Assembly (NCBI RefSeq): GCF_040359615.1 | Contig: NZ_CP132942.1 | Location: 4,836,001-4,900,000 of the forward strand | Direction: 5' to 3' | DNA: 64,000 nt | Source of the DNA: Tunturibacter psychrotolerans | Lineage (GTDB): Bacteria > Acidobacteriota > Terriglobia > Terriglobales > Acidobacteriaceae | Shown: positions 27,837 to 35,135 of the stretch, in pieces | Layout of the letters: each line of letters opens with the position of its first letter | Numbering within the stretch: position 1 is the first letter of the stretch | The notes under the pieces: model-generated | The model's database searches: none | Told to the model about the DNA's origin: nothing | The model's input: the letters and a program-made list of their open reading frames with translations, nothing else | Program-made: the position numbers and the translations under genes

Positions 27837-29885
27837 CTAAGTGGGATGCTCAAAGAACTGTTCAACGTCGGTAATATCTTGTGTGAGGCGGTAGGGCGGG
27901 AGGGATTCGAGGAAGATCCGGCCATAGCGCTGGCGCTGGATGCGTGGATCGAGGAGCATGAGTACACCGCGGTCGTTGAGCGAGCGGATCAGGCGGCCAA
28001 AACCTTGTTTGAGCGTGATGACGGCGTTAGGGATCTGGTAGTCAAAAAAAGGCTTGCCGCCGAGAGCTTCGATAGCTTCCATGCGAGCTTCGACGATAGG
28101 GTCGGAGGGAACAGCAAAAGGGAGGCGGTCAATGATGACACAAGATAGTTGCTCACCCTGCACATCGACTCCCTGCCAGAAGCTCGAGGTGCCGAAGAGA
28201 ACGGCGTTAGGGGTATCGCGAAACTGCTGCAATAGAACGTGGCGAGGAGCGGAGCCATGCAGCAGCAAAGGATACGGAAGCTCGGTAAGCAGTCGCTCGT
28301 ACGTATTCCGCATCTGCGAGTAACTTGTGAAGAGGCAGAAAGCCCGCCCCTTGGTGATCTCGAGGACGCGACGAATGCGCTCTGCGGCGCGCTCTGGAAA
28401 ATCTGGCTCGCGCGGATCAGGCATATTGGGCGGCAGATAGAGAAGAGCCTGCTTCTCATAATTGAAGTGCGAAGGAACGATGAGTTCGCGGGTGGTATGG
28501 AGCCCCAGGCGCTTACGGATGTGATCGAAGCCACCTGAGACCGTAAGCGTCGCAGATGTGAGAATGACGGAGTTGTAGATGTCAAAGAGGGTCGTGGTAA
28601 GCAGTTCTGAGACGTCGATGGGCGTGGCCTGGAGATGGGTGTGGAAGCTCACGTAGGGTGCACTCCGAGCGACGTTACGAACACCACCCGCAGCACGTCG
28701 CTCGATCCAAAAGACCGTGTTGCGGTCGGGAGACTCGAGAAGAAAGGTGAGGTGGGCGCGAATGTCGGCGGTGCGTTTGCGAAGGCCCGAGGACTCTTCG
28801 ACGTTCTTGAGGAGATCGAGTTCGCCCTCTAGACGGGTGAGAGCATTCTTGGTCGCAATGTAAGTGTCGCCACTTTCTTCCAGAAAGGCTTCGCGGTGGA
28901 GAAATGGCATGCGACCACCGCCGTTGAAACTACCACCAGAGTCAGCCGGAAGGACCGAAAAGAACATGCGGGAGTGGTCTTTGAGGGTGGCGCAAGCACT
29001 TTCGATCGCGCTGCTGCTAGCTTGTTTTGCTTTAAGGAGGATTTCTACATCGCGGGTAAGTTCGTCGATACGCTGGGTCGAGAGTCCAATGCCGAAGTAA
29101 TTGGAGGCGACCTCTTCGAGCTCGTGTGCCTCGTCGAAGATCACGCAGGCAGCTTCAGGAAGAATGCCTGCGTCGGGCGCCCCAGCGGCCTGCTGTTTGA
29201 TGTTGAGGTCGGCGAAAAATAGATGGTGGTTGACGATGACAATGTCCGACTCGAGGGCCTTGCGGCGCATCGCGGTTACGAAGCAGCGCTCCCAGTCTGG
29301 GCACGACTGACCGAGGCAGACCTCGGTGCGGGCGTCCAGCTTATGCCAGAGGGCGGAGGACTCGGGTAGGTGGTCAAGCTCTGCGCGATCGCCGGTGTCC
29401 GTGACCTTCTCCCACATGGCGATCTGGTGGAACTGGTCGATCTCTTCCAGGCCGTTGAGGAGCGGATTATCGCGAAGAGCATAGAGTTTATTGCGGCAAA
29501 GGTAGTTGGCGCGCCCCTTCATGTAGCAAACTTTGAGCGGACCGAGCAGCGACTCAAGGAACGGGACATCCTTGAAGTAGAGCTGTTCCTGCAGGTTTTT
29601 GGTGCCGGTGGAGATGATGACACGCTGGTTTCGCTCGCGTGCTAGACGCAGAGCCGGCAGTAGATAAGCAAGGGTCTTCCCGGTCCCAGTACCGGCTTCG
29701 ACGATGAGATGGCGCTTTTCCTTGAATGCTGATTCGATGGCCTTTGCCATGTCGTACTGGCCGCGACGGTATTCAAACGACAGGGTAGACCGCGAAAGTA
29801 TTCCACCTTGAGCGAAGAAGTCGCGGAGATTCGGCAGCTTCTCAGGTGGGGCCGGTGTGATCGAGATGGGGGAGACTGTAGACAT
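27837..29885 (-). CDS. DinG/XPD-type ATP-dependent DNA helicase
   Basis: 682 residues. Walker A VEAGTGTGKTLAYLLP near residue 62; the four iron-sulfur cysteines lie in CYMKGRANYLC and CLGQSCPDWERC; Walker B is the DEAH box VIFDEAHELEE. The second RecA-like domain holds SSFWQGVDVQGEQL and QGFGRLIRS. A 5'-3' superfamily 2 helicase with 4Fe-4S cluster that resolves R-loops, forks or G-quadruplexes; bacterial members are usually named DinG or YoaA. It is divergent from der, with 106 bases between. Confidence 0.92.
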   Translation of the reverse strand: MSTVSPISITPAPPEKLPNLRDFFAQGGILSRSTLSFEYRRGQYDMAKAIESAFKEKRHLIVEAGTGTGKTLAYLLPALRLARERNQRVIISTGTKNLQEQLYFKDVPFLESLLGPLKVCYMKGRANYLCRNKLYALRDNPLLNGLEEIDQFHQIAMWEKVTDTGDRAELDHLPESSALWHKLDARTEVCLGQSCPDWERCFVTAMRRKALESDIVIVNHHLFFADLNIKQQAAGAPDAGILPEAACVIFDEAHELEEVASNYFGIGLSTQRIDELTRDVEILLKAKQASSSAIESACATLKDHSRMFFSVLPADSGGSFNGGGRMPFLHREAFLEESGDTYIATKNALTRLEGELDLLKNVEESSGLRKRTADIRAHLTFLLESPDRNTVFWIERRAAGGVRNVARSAPYVSFHTHLQATPIDVSELLTTTLFDIYNSVILTSATLTVSGGFDHIRKRLGLHTTRELIVPSHFNYEKQALLYLPPNMPDPREPDFPERAAERIRRVLEITKGRAFCLFTSYSQMRNTYERLLTELPYPLLLHGSAPRHVLLQQFRDTPNAVLFGTSSFWQGVDVQGEQLSCVIIDRLPFAVPSDPIVEARMEAIEALGGKPFFDYQIPNAVITLKQGFGRLIRSLNDRGVLMLLDPRIQRQRYGRIFLESLPPYRLTQDITDVEQFFEHPT

Positions 29886-29947
29886 CAGGTAGGGCTATCC
29901 CATGATAGTCGGACGGGGAGCCTTCGGAGTGAATGAGCAAGGCTCCA

Positions 29948-29953
29948 TATAAT
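29948..29953 (+). promoter_or_regulatory. Putative -10 box of der
   Basis: TATAAT at 39 bases before the der ATG in the DinG-der divergent gap. No good -35 hexamer is visible at the right distance. Confidence 0.4.
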
Positions 29954-29991
29954 AGGAAAGGCGCTCCGGTGCCCGGGAGAAGGCACGATCA

Positions 29992-31908
29992 ATGGCGCAA
30001 CGAGACGACAGAAAGCGGTTAGGCAAGAAGCACAGGCAGGCGTCTACGCGACCGAAGAAGGGGCGCGCTCCTAAGGCTACGCCCACGACCGGGGCGGTGG
30101 ATCCTCGGAAGCGGAAGGTCCTTTCGACCAAGCGGGCAGCGGCGGATAAAGCCTCGCGGATCACAAAGCAGTCTCCAGAACGTGAACGGCGAAAGGCGAT
30201 ACGCACAGATGGGGCAACTTCGGCAAAGACGCCGAAGGGCACAGCTCCGCGGGTGAAACAGGTGAGGCCAGCCGATGGGATTGTGGGACGACAGACGCCA
30301 CGGTCGTCGAATATGGACGGGCGTGAGGAAGACTGGCGCGATATTGAGCTGCTGGCTTCGCAGATGGTCACCGAGACCGAGAGTGCAGATGCTCGTGACC
30401 TGCCACTGATAGCGGTCTGTGGTCGACCAAATGTCGGTAAGAGCACCCTGTTCAACCGGCTGACGGGCTCTCGACGGTCGATTGTGGGCGATGAGCCAGG
30501 GATTACGCGCGACCGCATCTACGGCGAGATCGAATGGATGGGACGCGATGCGAGGATCGTCGATACGGGCGGAGTTGTGCCTGATGATGAAGCGCTGATT
30601 CCAGCGGAGATCTTCCGGCAGGCAAAGGTTGGGCTCGAAGAAGCGGACGCCATTGTGATGGTGGTCGACGGGCGGACAGAATTGGCTTCGCCAGATCTCG
30701 AACTTGCTCGTCTGCTTCTCCGCGGCGGTAAGCCAGTATTTCTCGCGGTCAACAAGATGGATACCGATGCGATGCAGTCGCAAGCCGAGAACTTTCGGCG
30801 ATTGGGTTTCCGAAATGTGTTGCCGATCTCGGCGGAGCACGGTTCTGGCATCGGCGATCTTCTGGATGCGGTGTTTGAGGTTCTCCCGGAGCAGGCTGAG
30901 GTGATCGAAGAGCCGGAGGCAATGCTCACGGAGAACGACGAGGCTGAGGAGGACGAAACCGGGCCGGACTATTCGGTTGCTCCTGGAGCTGCGCTCGTCT
31001 CCGAAGATGCTGATCTTGTTGCGCCGAGACGTCCGAGGATGCTTCGGTCGCATGGCGAGTATGAGAGTCGTGAGACGAAGATTGCCATCATTGGGCGTCC
31101 GAATGTAGGCAAGAGCACGCTGCTGAATGCTCTGACTGGCAAGCAGCGAGCGATCGTTTCGCCGATTGCTGGAACGACTCGCGATGCGGTGGATGAGGTC
31201 GTAGAGAGGGATGGGCACAGCTTCAGATTCGTCGATACTGCGGGAATCCGCAGGAAGGGCAAGACGAAGCTGATGGCCGAGAAGCTTTCGGTCATCATGG
31301 CCCGGAAGCATCTTGAAGCGGCGGATGTTTCTTTGCTGATCATCGATGCGGCAGAGGGCGTCGCGGCGCTTGATGCGAACATTGGCGGTTATGCGCATGA
31401 GAGTGGTCGCAGCGTGATTATCGTGGTGAACAAGTGGGATCTGATGACCCGCACCGGCAAGGATGGGATGCGTCTGTTTGATGGCAAACCTCCGGCGGAC
31501 CAAAAGCTCTATGAGCAGGACGTTCGAGACAAGTTGAAGTATCTCGAATATGCTCCCCTGTTGTTCATTTCTGCGGCTGATGGAAAAAACATTGAGCAAG
31601 TCTTCAAGAAGGTGGAACTGGTCGCGCGCGAGCGACGCAAGCGCGTGACCACCGGGCAGATGAATCGGTTTCTGGAGAAGGTGGACTTCCAGAAGGCGAG
31701 TGTGCCGATGAACAAGCGCGTTCGGATCTACTACATGACGCAAGCCGCGGTCGCTCCTCCGACGTTCGTGCTGTTCACCGACAAGGATGTGAAGATGCAC
31801 TTCTCGTTCGAGCGATTCCTGGGCAACCAGATTCGCGAAAACTTTGGGTTCATCGGAAGCCCGATCTGGTTCAAAATCAAGGCGCGAAACAAGAAGAAGA
31901 CGGAATAG
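29992..31908 (+). CDS. der: Ribosome biogenesis GTPase Der (EngA) with long basic N-terminus
   Basis: 638 residues against the usual 440-490. Two GTPase domains, each with P-loop GRPNVGKST (near residues 144 and 366) and NKXD (NKMD, NKWD), followed by the KH-like domain ending in IRENFGFIGSPI. The first ~135 residues are Lys/Arg-rich, apparently disordered, and the linker between G domains is acidic (NDEAEEDE). GGGAGAAGG precedes the ATG at 29992, whereas the ATG at 30313 near the domain has no such site, so the long form is favoured. Der assists 50S subunit assembly. Confidence 0.95.
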   Translation: MAQRDDRKRLGKKHRQASTRPKKGRAPKATPTTGAVDPRKRKVLSTKRAAADKASRITKQSPERERRKAIRTDGATSAKTPKGTAPRVKQVRPADGIVGRQTPRSSNMDGREEDWRDIELLASQMVTETESADARDLPLIAVCGRPNVGKSTLFNRLTGSRRSIVGDEPGITRDRIYGEIEWMGRDARIVDTGGVVPDDEALIPAEIFRQAKVGLEEADAIVMVVDGRTELASPDLELARLLLRGGKPVFLAVNKMDTDAMQSQAENFRRLGFRNVLPISAEHGSGIGDLLDAVFEVLPEQAEVIEEPEAMLTENDEAEEDETGPDYSVAPGAALVSEDADLVAPRRPRMLRSHGEYESRETKIAIIGRPNVGKSTLLNALTGKQRAIVSPIAGTTRDAVDEVVERDGHSFRFVDTAGIRRKGKTKLMAEKLSVIMARKHLEAADVSLLIIDAAEGVAALDANIGGYAHESGRSVIIVVNKWDLMTRTGKDGMRLFDGKPPADQKLYEQDVRDKLKYLEYAPLLFISAADGKNIEQVFKKVELVARERRKRVTTGQMNRFLEKVDFQKASVPMNKRVRIYYMTQAAVAPPTFVLFTDKDVKMHFSFERFLGNQIRENFGFIGSPIWFKIKARNKKKTE

Positions 31909-31918
31909 CTATTTACCG

Positions 31919-31950
31919 AGGTACCCCCCTCCCCCCGGGGGGTATTTTAT
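31919..31950 (+). repeat. C/G-tract repeat copy 2, also a likely terminator of der
   Basis: TACCCCCC (31922-31929) pairs with GGGGGGTA (31937-31944) across TCCCCCC, followed by TTTTAT, 14 bases after the der stop. It shares GGTACCCCCC and the C6G6 block with 20191-20220. It can end der transcription, while the sequence similarity marks it as part of a repeated element. Confidence 0.65.
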
Positions 31951-31994
31951 CCCCAAGCCTCCTGTTTTCTTCGACATACAGAGGCGTAGTCGCT

Positions 31995-32050
31995 GCAAAA
32001 TATTGTATCTAAATGGTTTACGGCTAAAATACTTCTTTTCAATACTTTGC
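31995..32050. repeat. GCAAARTATTG inverted repeat of the dispersed intergenic element
   Basis: GCAAAATATTG at 31995-32005 is mirrored by CAATACTTTGC at 32040-32050 (10 of 11 bases complementary). The left arm and following bases (31996-32025) match 36526-36555 at 22 of 30 positions, including the shared block GGTTTACG. Confidence 0.6.
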
Positions 32051-32056
32051 GGCGGT

Positions 32057-32245
32057 ATAAATATACTTGCTTAACCCAACTCTATGAATCCTCAAGATCT
32101 TGCAATTCTTCAGTTTCCGAGACATTACGGAAAGGAAGATTTAGTAATTTTTCCTCCGATATTACTCGTCGTGATCGGCGTGAATTATCTGGACAAGAAA
32201 ACTCGGCGAAAACCCTGAGTCGAAGATTGAGGTAAGTATATTTAT
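32057..32245. repeat. 189-base block with perfect 12-base terminal inverted repeats
   Basis: ATAAATATACTT at 32057-32068 and its exact reverse complement at 32234-32245 bound a relatively AT-rich stretch. No target-site duplication is evident, so a MITE-like nature is only a possibility. Confidence 0.4.
32084..32218 (+). CDS. Possible 44-residue small membrane protein
   Basis: An ATG-to-TGA frame of 44 codons. The product would be polar for 20 residues, then hydrophobic (VIFPPILLVVIGVNYL), ending DKKTRRKP, which is the usual layout of a single-helix protein with a cytosolic basic tail. There is no ribosome binding site; TATAAA at 32056-32061 could be a -10 box about 20 bases upstream. It may equally be chance within a repeat. 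Confidence 0.25.
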   Translation: MNPQDLAILQFPRHYGKEDLVIFPPILLVVIGVNYLDKKTRRKP

Positions 32246-32280
32246 GCCTTTGCACCCGCGTTAACTCTCTGTCGTATTTC

Positions 32281-32316
32281 ACGCTCGGTCGAACAGAAGT
32301 CGACTGAGCGTTTGTT
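32281..32316 (+). terminator. Hairpin directly upstream of the LprI-like gene
   Basis: ACGCTCGGTCGA pairs with TCGACTGAGCGT (one G-T pair) around a 7-base loop, then TTTGTT. It ends about 12 bases before the next ATG, so it either stops a transcript coming from 31.9-32.2 kb or acts as a leader hairpin. Confidence 0.6.
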
Positions 32317-32327
32317 ATCGTTCAGCT

Positions 32328-32738
32328 ATGATCAGCCTTGTCCGCTTCTGGCTGCTTTTGCTTGCAGCCTTCCTTTGTTTCGACTCCATCGGCACAGCCC
32401 AGCACATGAACTCCCCAAGCGCGCCCTGCCGGAACGTTGCGGTAACTGTAGCCATGGAAAATTGCTTCGATAAAGCATACAAAGCAGCTGATAGCGGACT
32501 AAATCAGTTGTACGGCCAGATATCCCAGGTATTACAACCGGACGACCTGCAACGGCTAAAAGTGGCGCAACGTATCTGGATACAGTTTCGAGACGCAACC
32601 TGTACGGCAGAGAGCGGCCTCTACAGCGGTGGAACTGCGTCAGCTCCGGCCTATTCAGCTTGCCTGGAAGAACTAACAGGCCAGCGAACAGCGGATCTGA
32701 AGACGATCTATGGCTGGGTTATCGCAAATTCCAAGTGA
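32328..32738 (+). CDS. LprI-like protein (DUF1311)
   Basis: 136 residues with a signal peptide (MISLVRFWLLLLAAFLCF). The mature part has the four Cys and the helical pattern of the DUF1311/lysozyme-inhibitor LprI N-domain: ENCFDKAYKAADSGLNQLY, QLYGQI, AQRIWIQFRDATC, SACLEELTGQRTADL. Periplasmic; lysozyme inhibition is known for M. tuberculosis LprI, but for most members the role is open. No Shine-Dalgarno is visible. Confidence 0.82.
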   Translation: MISLVRFWLLLLAAFLCFDSIGTAQHMNSPSAPCRNVAVTVAMENCFDKAYKAADSGLNQLYGQISQVLQPDDLQRLKVAQRIWIQFRDATCTAESGLYSGGTASAPAYSACLEELTGQRTADLKTIYGWVIANSK

Positions 32739-32798
32739 AGCAAGGGCGAGTCAGATACATTGTTGCCGTTGGTCCATAGCATCCCTCTTATAAAGACA

Positions 32799-32828
32799 AA
32801 GCCCCGGCCTTTGGGCCAGGGCTTGTTT
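32799..32828 (+). terminator. Intrinsic terminator behind the LprI-like gene
   Basis: AAGCCCCGGCC pairs with GGCCAGGGCTT (one mismatch) followed by GTTTGA. It lies between convergent genes; on the minus strand it is followed by TTTG, so it may serve the CLC gene as well. Confidence 0.75.
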
Positions 32829-32946
32829 GAATTCATACTTCAATTTTAGCAGTTTGCACAGAACTAATACGCCACGCGAATCTCCTTGATTGGAGCGGGT
32901 TTCATGCGTTTTGGGGCTTGACAGAATTTACTCGGTATCGATCCGA

Positions 32947-34575
32947 TCAATTGTGGCCGCCGCTCTCTGCCGGGACATGGTCAAACAGCCTTAGGCGTTC
33001 GTTCTCGCGCTCTACCGTTCGGACTCGTCCGCGTAACAGGTCGCTGAGCGAAATCGTTCCGCAGGCCTGCCTGGTGGCGCGATCGATGACCATCAAGGTT
33101 TCCAGACCTTCCGTAGCCATGATCTCAGCGGCTCCGCGCGCGGTTCCGTCCGCATACGCATAGAACTCGGAGAGTTTGGCATTCGCTCCCAGAACCGGCG
33201 CGGAAACGCTCAGGGGAGACATCAGCTCTCGAACAATGACCAACTCCAACGGGTCCACGCCATATTCGCGGGTCAGATGGTACCCACGACGGCTGAGCTT
33301 TTCGGTGAGGATCGATCGCGGCATGAGCAGCGACGTCACAAGGTACGAAGCGATGCAAGCCATGGTGAGCGGGAGGAGCGCCGGCAGGCAATGCGTGACC
33401 TCCAGGCTGAACAGAATTGCGGTAAGAGGAACGCCAAGGGCACCTGCGAGCATTGATCCCATACCAATCAGTGCCCAGAACGCCTGTGCTTCGACCGATG
33501 CGTGGGCCAGATGTCCCGCCATCGCGCCGACTGCGCCACCAATCATCAACAAGGGCGCCAGCACACCGCCTGATGTTCCTGACCCGAGGGAGAAGGCCCA
33601 CATCAGCGATTTTGCAATGAGGATTCCAACGATGAGACCGATGGTGGCGTTGCCATGCAACAGCTCCGCGATGTTGTCGTAACCTACGCCCAGCCCGCGC
33701 GGGAAGAACAGTCCTCCGACTCCAATCCCGATTCCTCCGATTGCGGGCCACCACATCCAGTGAACGTGAAGGTGCTCGAAGAGATCTTCAAATGCATACA
33801 TCAGGCGGCTCATTCCAGCTGATACCAGCCCCAGCAAAGCACCCAGCATCAAAGCACCCAAGGCAAAGGCAATGCGGTGAGTTCCACTGAGAACGGGCAT
33901 CTGGAACAGCGGTCCCGCACCCAGCCAGAAGACACGCAGGAGGCCCGCGGTTGCACTCGCGATGGCGACTGGAACGAGGCTGCGTGGCCGCCATTCGAAG
34001 AGAAGCAGCTCAACGGCGAGAAGGATCGCGGCCACGGGAGTCGCGAAGGTGGCCGACATTCCCGCTGCGGCTCCGGCTACCAACAGGGTTGTCCGCTCTG
34101 CGTCGGTTACGTGCATCCATTGCGCGATCAGCGACCCGACAGCTCCCCCTGTCATGATGATGGGGCCCTCGGCTCCAAACGGTCCGCCTGATCCGATCGC
34201 GATTGCGGCGGAGACCGGCTTCAGCACTGCTATCTTCGGATCGACCTTCGCACGGTGAAGCAGAATCGCTTCGATGGCCTCGGGTATGCCGTGCCCGCGT
34301 ATCTTGTCCGAACCGAACCGGGCCATGACCCCGACGATAAGGCCGCCGACTACAGGCACCACGACCATCCAGTGTCCCAGTGGACTGCCAGCGGGGGAGA
34401 TCGCATCAGTACTGAACCGATGGTAGTAGAACAGATTGGTAGAGAGAGCAATCAGGCGCAGCAGCAGGACAGCCAGTCCTGTCGCACAGGCACCGATTCC
34501 GATCGAGACTCCTGAGAGCAGCCATACCCTTCGGTCAACGGTGAAGTCTCGTAGAGCAGATGGTTCTGACTTCAT
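32947..34575 (-). CDS. CLC-family anion channel/antiporter with CBS domain
   Basis: 542 residues, ten or more membrane helices, then a cytosolic CBS region from about residue 455. CLC motifs are present but altered: GHGIP at 94-98 where classical CLCs have GSGIP, GAEGP at 134-138 where they have GREGP (the gating Glu, E136, is kept), and GTSGGVLAP for the GXFXP site. CLCs exchange chloride (or fluoride/nitrate) for protons or conduct it. The changed filter makes the anion preference uncertain. The start overlaps the MarR gene by four bases, so it is translated with its own regulator. Confidence 0.88.
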   Translation of the reverse strand: MKSEPSALRDFTVDRRVWLLSGVSIGIGACATGLAVLLLRLIALSTNLFYYHRFSTDAISPAGSPLGHWMVVVPVVGGLIVGVMARFGSDKIRGHGIPEAIEAILLHRAKVDPKIAVLKPVSAAIAIGSGGPFGAEGPIIMTGGAVGSLIAQWMHVTDAERTTLLVAGAAAGMSATFATPVAAILLAVELLLFEWRPRSLVPVAIASATAGLLRVFWLGAGPLFQMPVLSGTHRIAFALGALMLGALLGLVSAGMSRLMYAFEDLFEHLHVHWMWWPAIGGIGIGVGGLFFPRGLGVGYDNIAELLHGNATIGLIVGILIAKSLMWAFSLGSGTSGGVLAPLLMIGGAVGAMAGHLAHASVEAQAFWALIGMGSMLAGALGVPLTAILFSLEVTHCLPALLPLTMACIASYLVTSLLMPRSILTEKLSRRGYHLTREYGVDPLELVIVRELMSPLSVSAPVLGANAKLSEFYAYADGTARGAAEIMATEGLETLMVIDRATRQACGTISLSDLLRGRVRTVERENERLRLFDHVPAESGGHN

Positions 34576-35051
34576 TTGGAGTTTCCTTTAGTCGCAGCGG
34601 GGCTTGCCTCTTCGCCAGCATTGAGTCGGTGAGAGTTACGAATCGTCGTCAGTGCGCGGACCATCCTGGGAACCAGTTCGTACAGCTCACGCTCATGATC
34701 GTCCGACAGAGCCTGTAGTATTCGTTGTCCTTTTGGCGTAACCTGCAGCAATACTCGACGGCGATCCAACGCAGCCTGTTTGCGAAAGATCAACCCAGCG
34801 TCGACGCAGCGATTGCTGAGCTCGACGACGGTGTGATGGCGTAGTCCTAGTCTTTCGGCGGCATACGTTACCGTGGTCTCGACATCGTCAGGAGCTCCGG
34901 CGAGGTGTAGAAGCAGTTGATGTTGTTGGGGATGAAGACCGGCCTGCTCAGCGCGCTGTTCACTGAACTGAAGAAACTGCCGGAGCGTGTATCGAAATTC
35001 TGCCAGGGTCTGCAGTCTTTGTCGGTCTTCGTTTGGAAGAGGTTTCGCCAT
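34572..35051 (-). CDS. MarR-family transcriptional regulator
   Basis: 159 residues from the ATG at 35051. Winged-helix core with LLLHLAGAPDDVETTVTYAAERLGLRHHTVVELSNR (recognition region) and the wing DRRRVLLQVTPKGQ. A longer frame starting at 35096 would put a perfect palindrome inside the coding region and adds an Ile/Tyr-rich peptide, so it is rejected. TATAAT ends six bases upstream of the ATG and there is no ribosome site: a leaderless transcript is likely. It presumably represses itself and the CLC gene. Confidence 0.88.
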   Translation of the reverse strand: MAKPLPNEDRQRLQTLAEFRYTLRQFLQFSEQRAEQAGLHPQQHQLLLHLAGAPDDVETTVTYAAERLGLRHHTVVELSNRCVDAGLIFRKQAALDRRRVLLQVTPKGQRILQALSDDHERELYELVPRMVRALTTIRNSHRLNAGEEASPAATKGNSK

Positions 35052-35057
35052 ATCGAA

Positions 35058-35063
35058 ATTATA
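35058..35063 (-). promoter_or_regulatory. -10 box of the leaderless marR-CLC transcript
   Basis: TATAAT on the minus strand, six bases (TTCGAT) before the marR ATG. It overlaps one arm of the operator palindrome, as expected for repression by occlusion. Confidence 0.55.
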
Positions 35064-35078
35064 TCGTATTACGATATA
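35060..35078. promoter_or_regulatory. MarR operator palindrome
   Basis: Perfect 9-base arms TATATCGTA / TACGATATA around one central T, immediately upstream of the regulator and overlapping its -10 box. MarR proteins bind palindromes of this size; autoregulation is the inference. Confidence 0.7.
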
Positions 35079-35100
35079 TATAGATTCAGAAATCAACTTT

Positions 35101-35116
35101 CCGATTCATAAATCGG
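35101..35116. promoter_or_regulatory. Second palindrome between marR and trmFO
   Basis: CCGATT-CATA-AATCGG, perfect 6-base arms, 22 bases beyond the operator. It may be a weak hairpin after trmFO or another binding site. Confidence 0.35.
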
Positions 35117-35135
35117 CTTGCTCGCGGAGGCTTTG

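Larger units (their letters stand above)
31909..32327. other. 419-base intergenic region rich in repeats
   Basis: Contains, in order: the C/G-tract repeat, an inverted repeat of GCAAA(A/G)TATTG, an AT-richer 189-base block bounded by 12-base inverted repeats with a 44-codon frame inside, and a hairpin just before the LprI-like gene. Confidence 0.6.

Noticed and set aside
30019..31800. 593-codon frame on the minus strand
   Set aside because: Antisense shadow of der; composition (Arg/His/Leu-rich) reflects the complementary codons and no family fits.
35052..35096. 15-residue N-terminal extension of MarR
   Set aside because: Encodes the operator palindrome and -10 box, so it is most likely noncoding.
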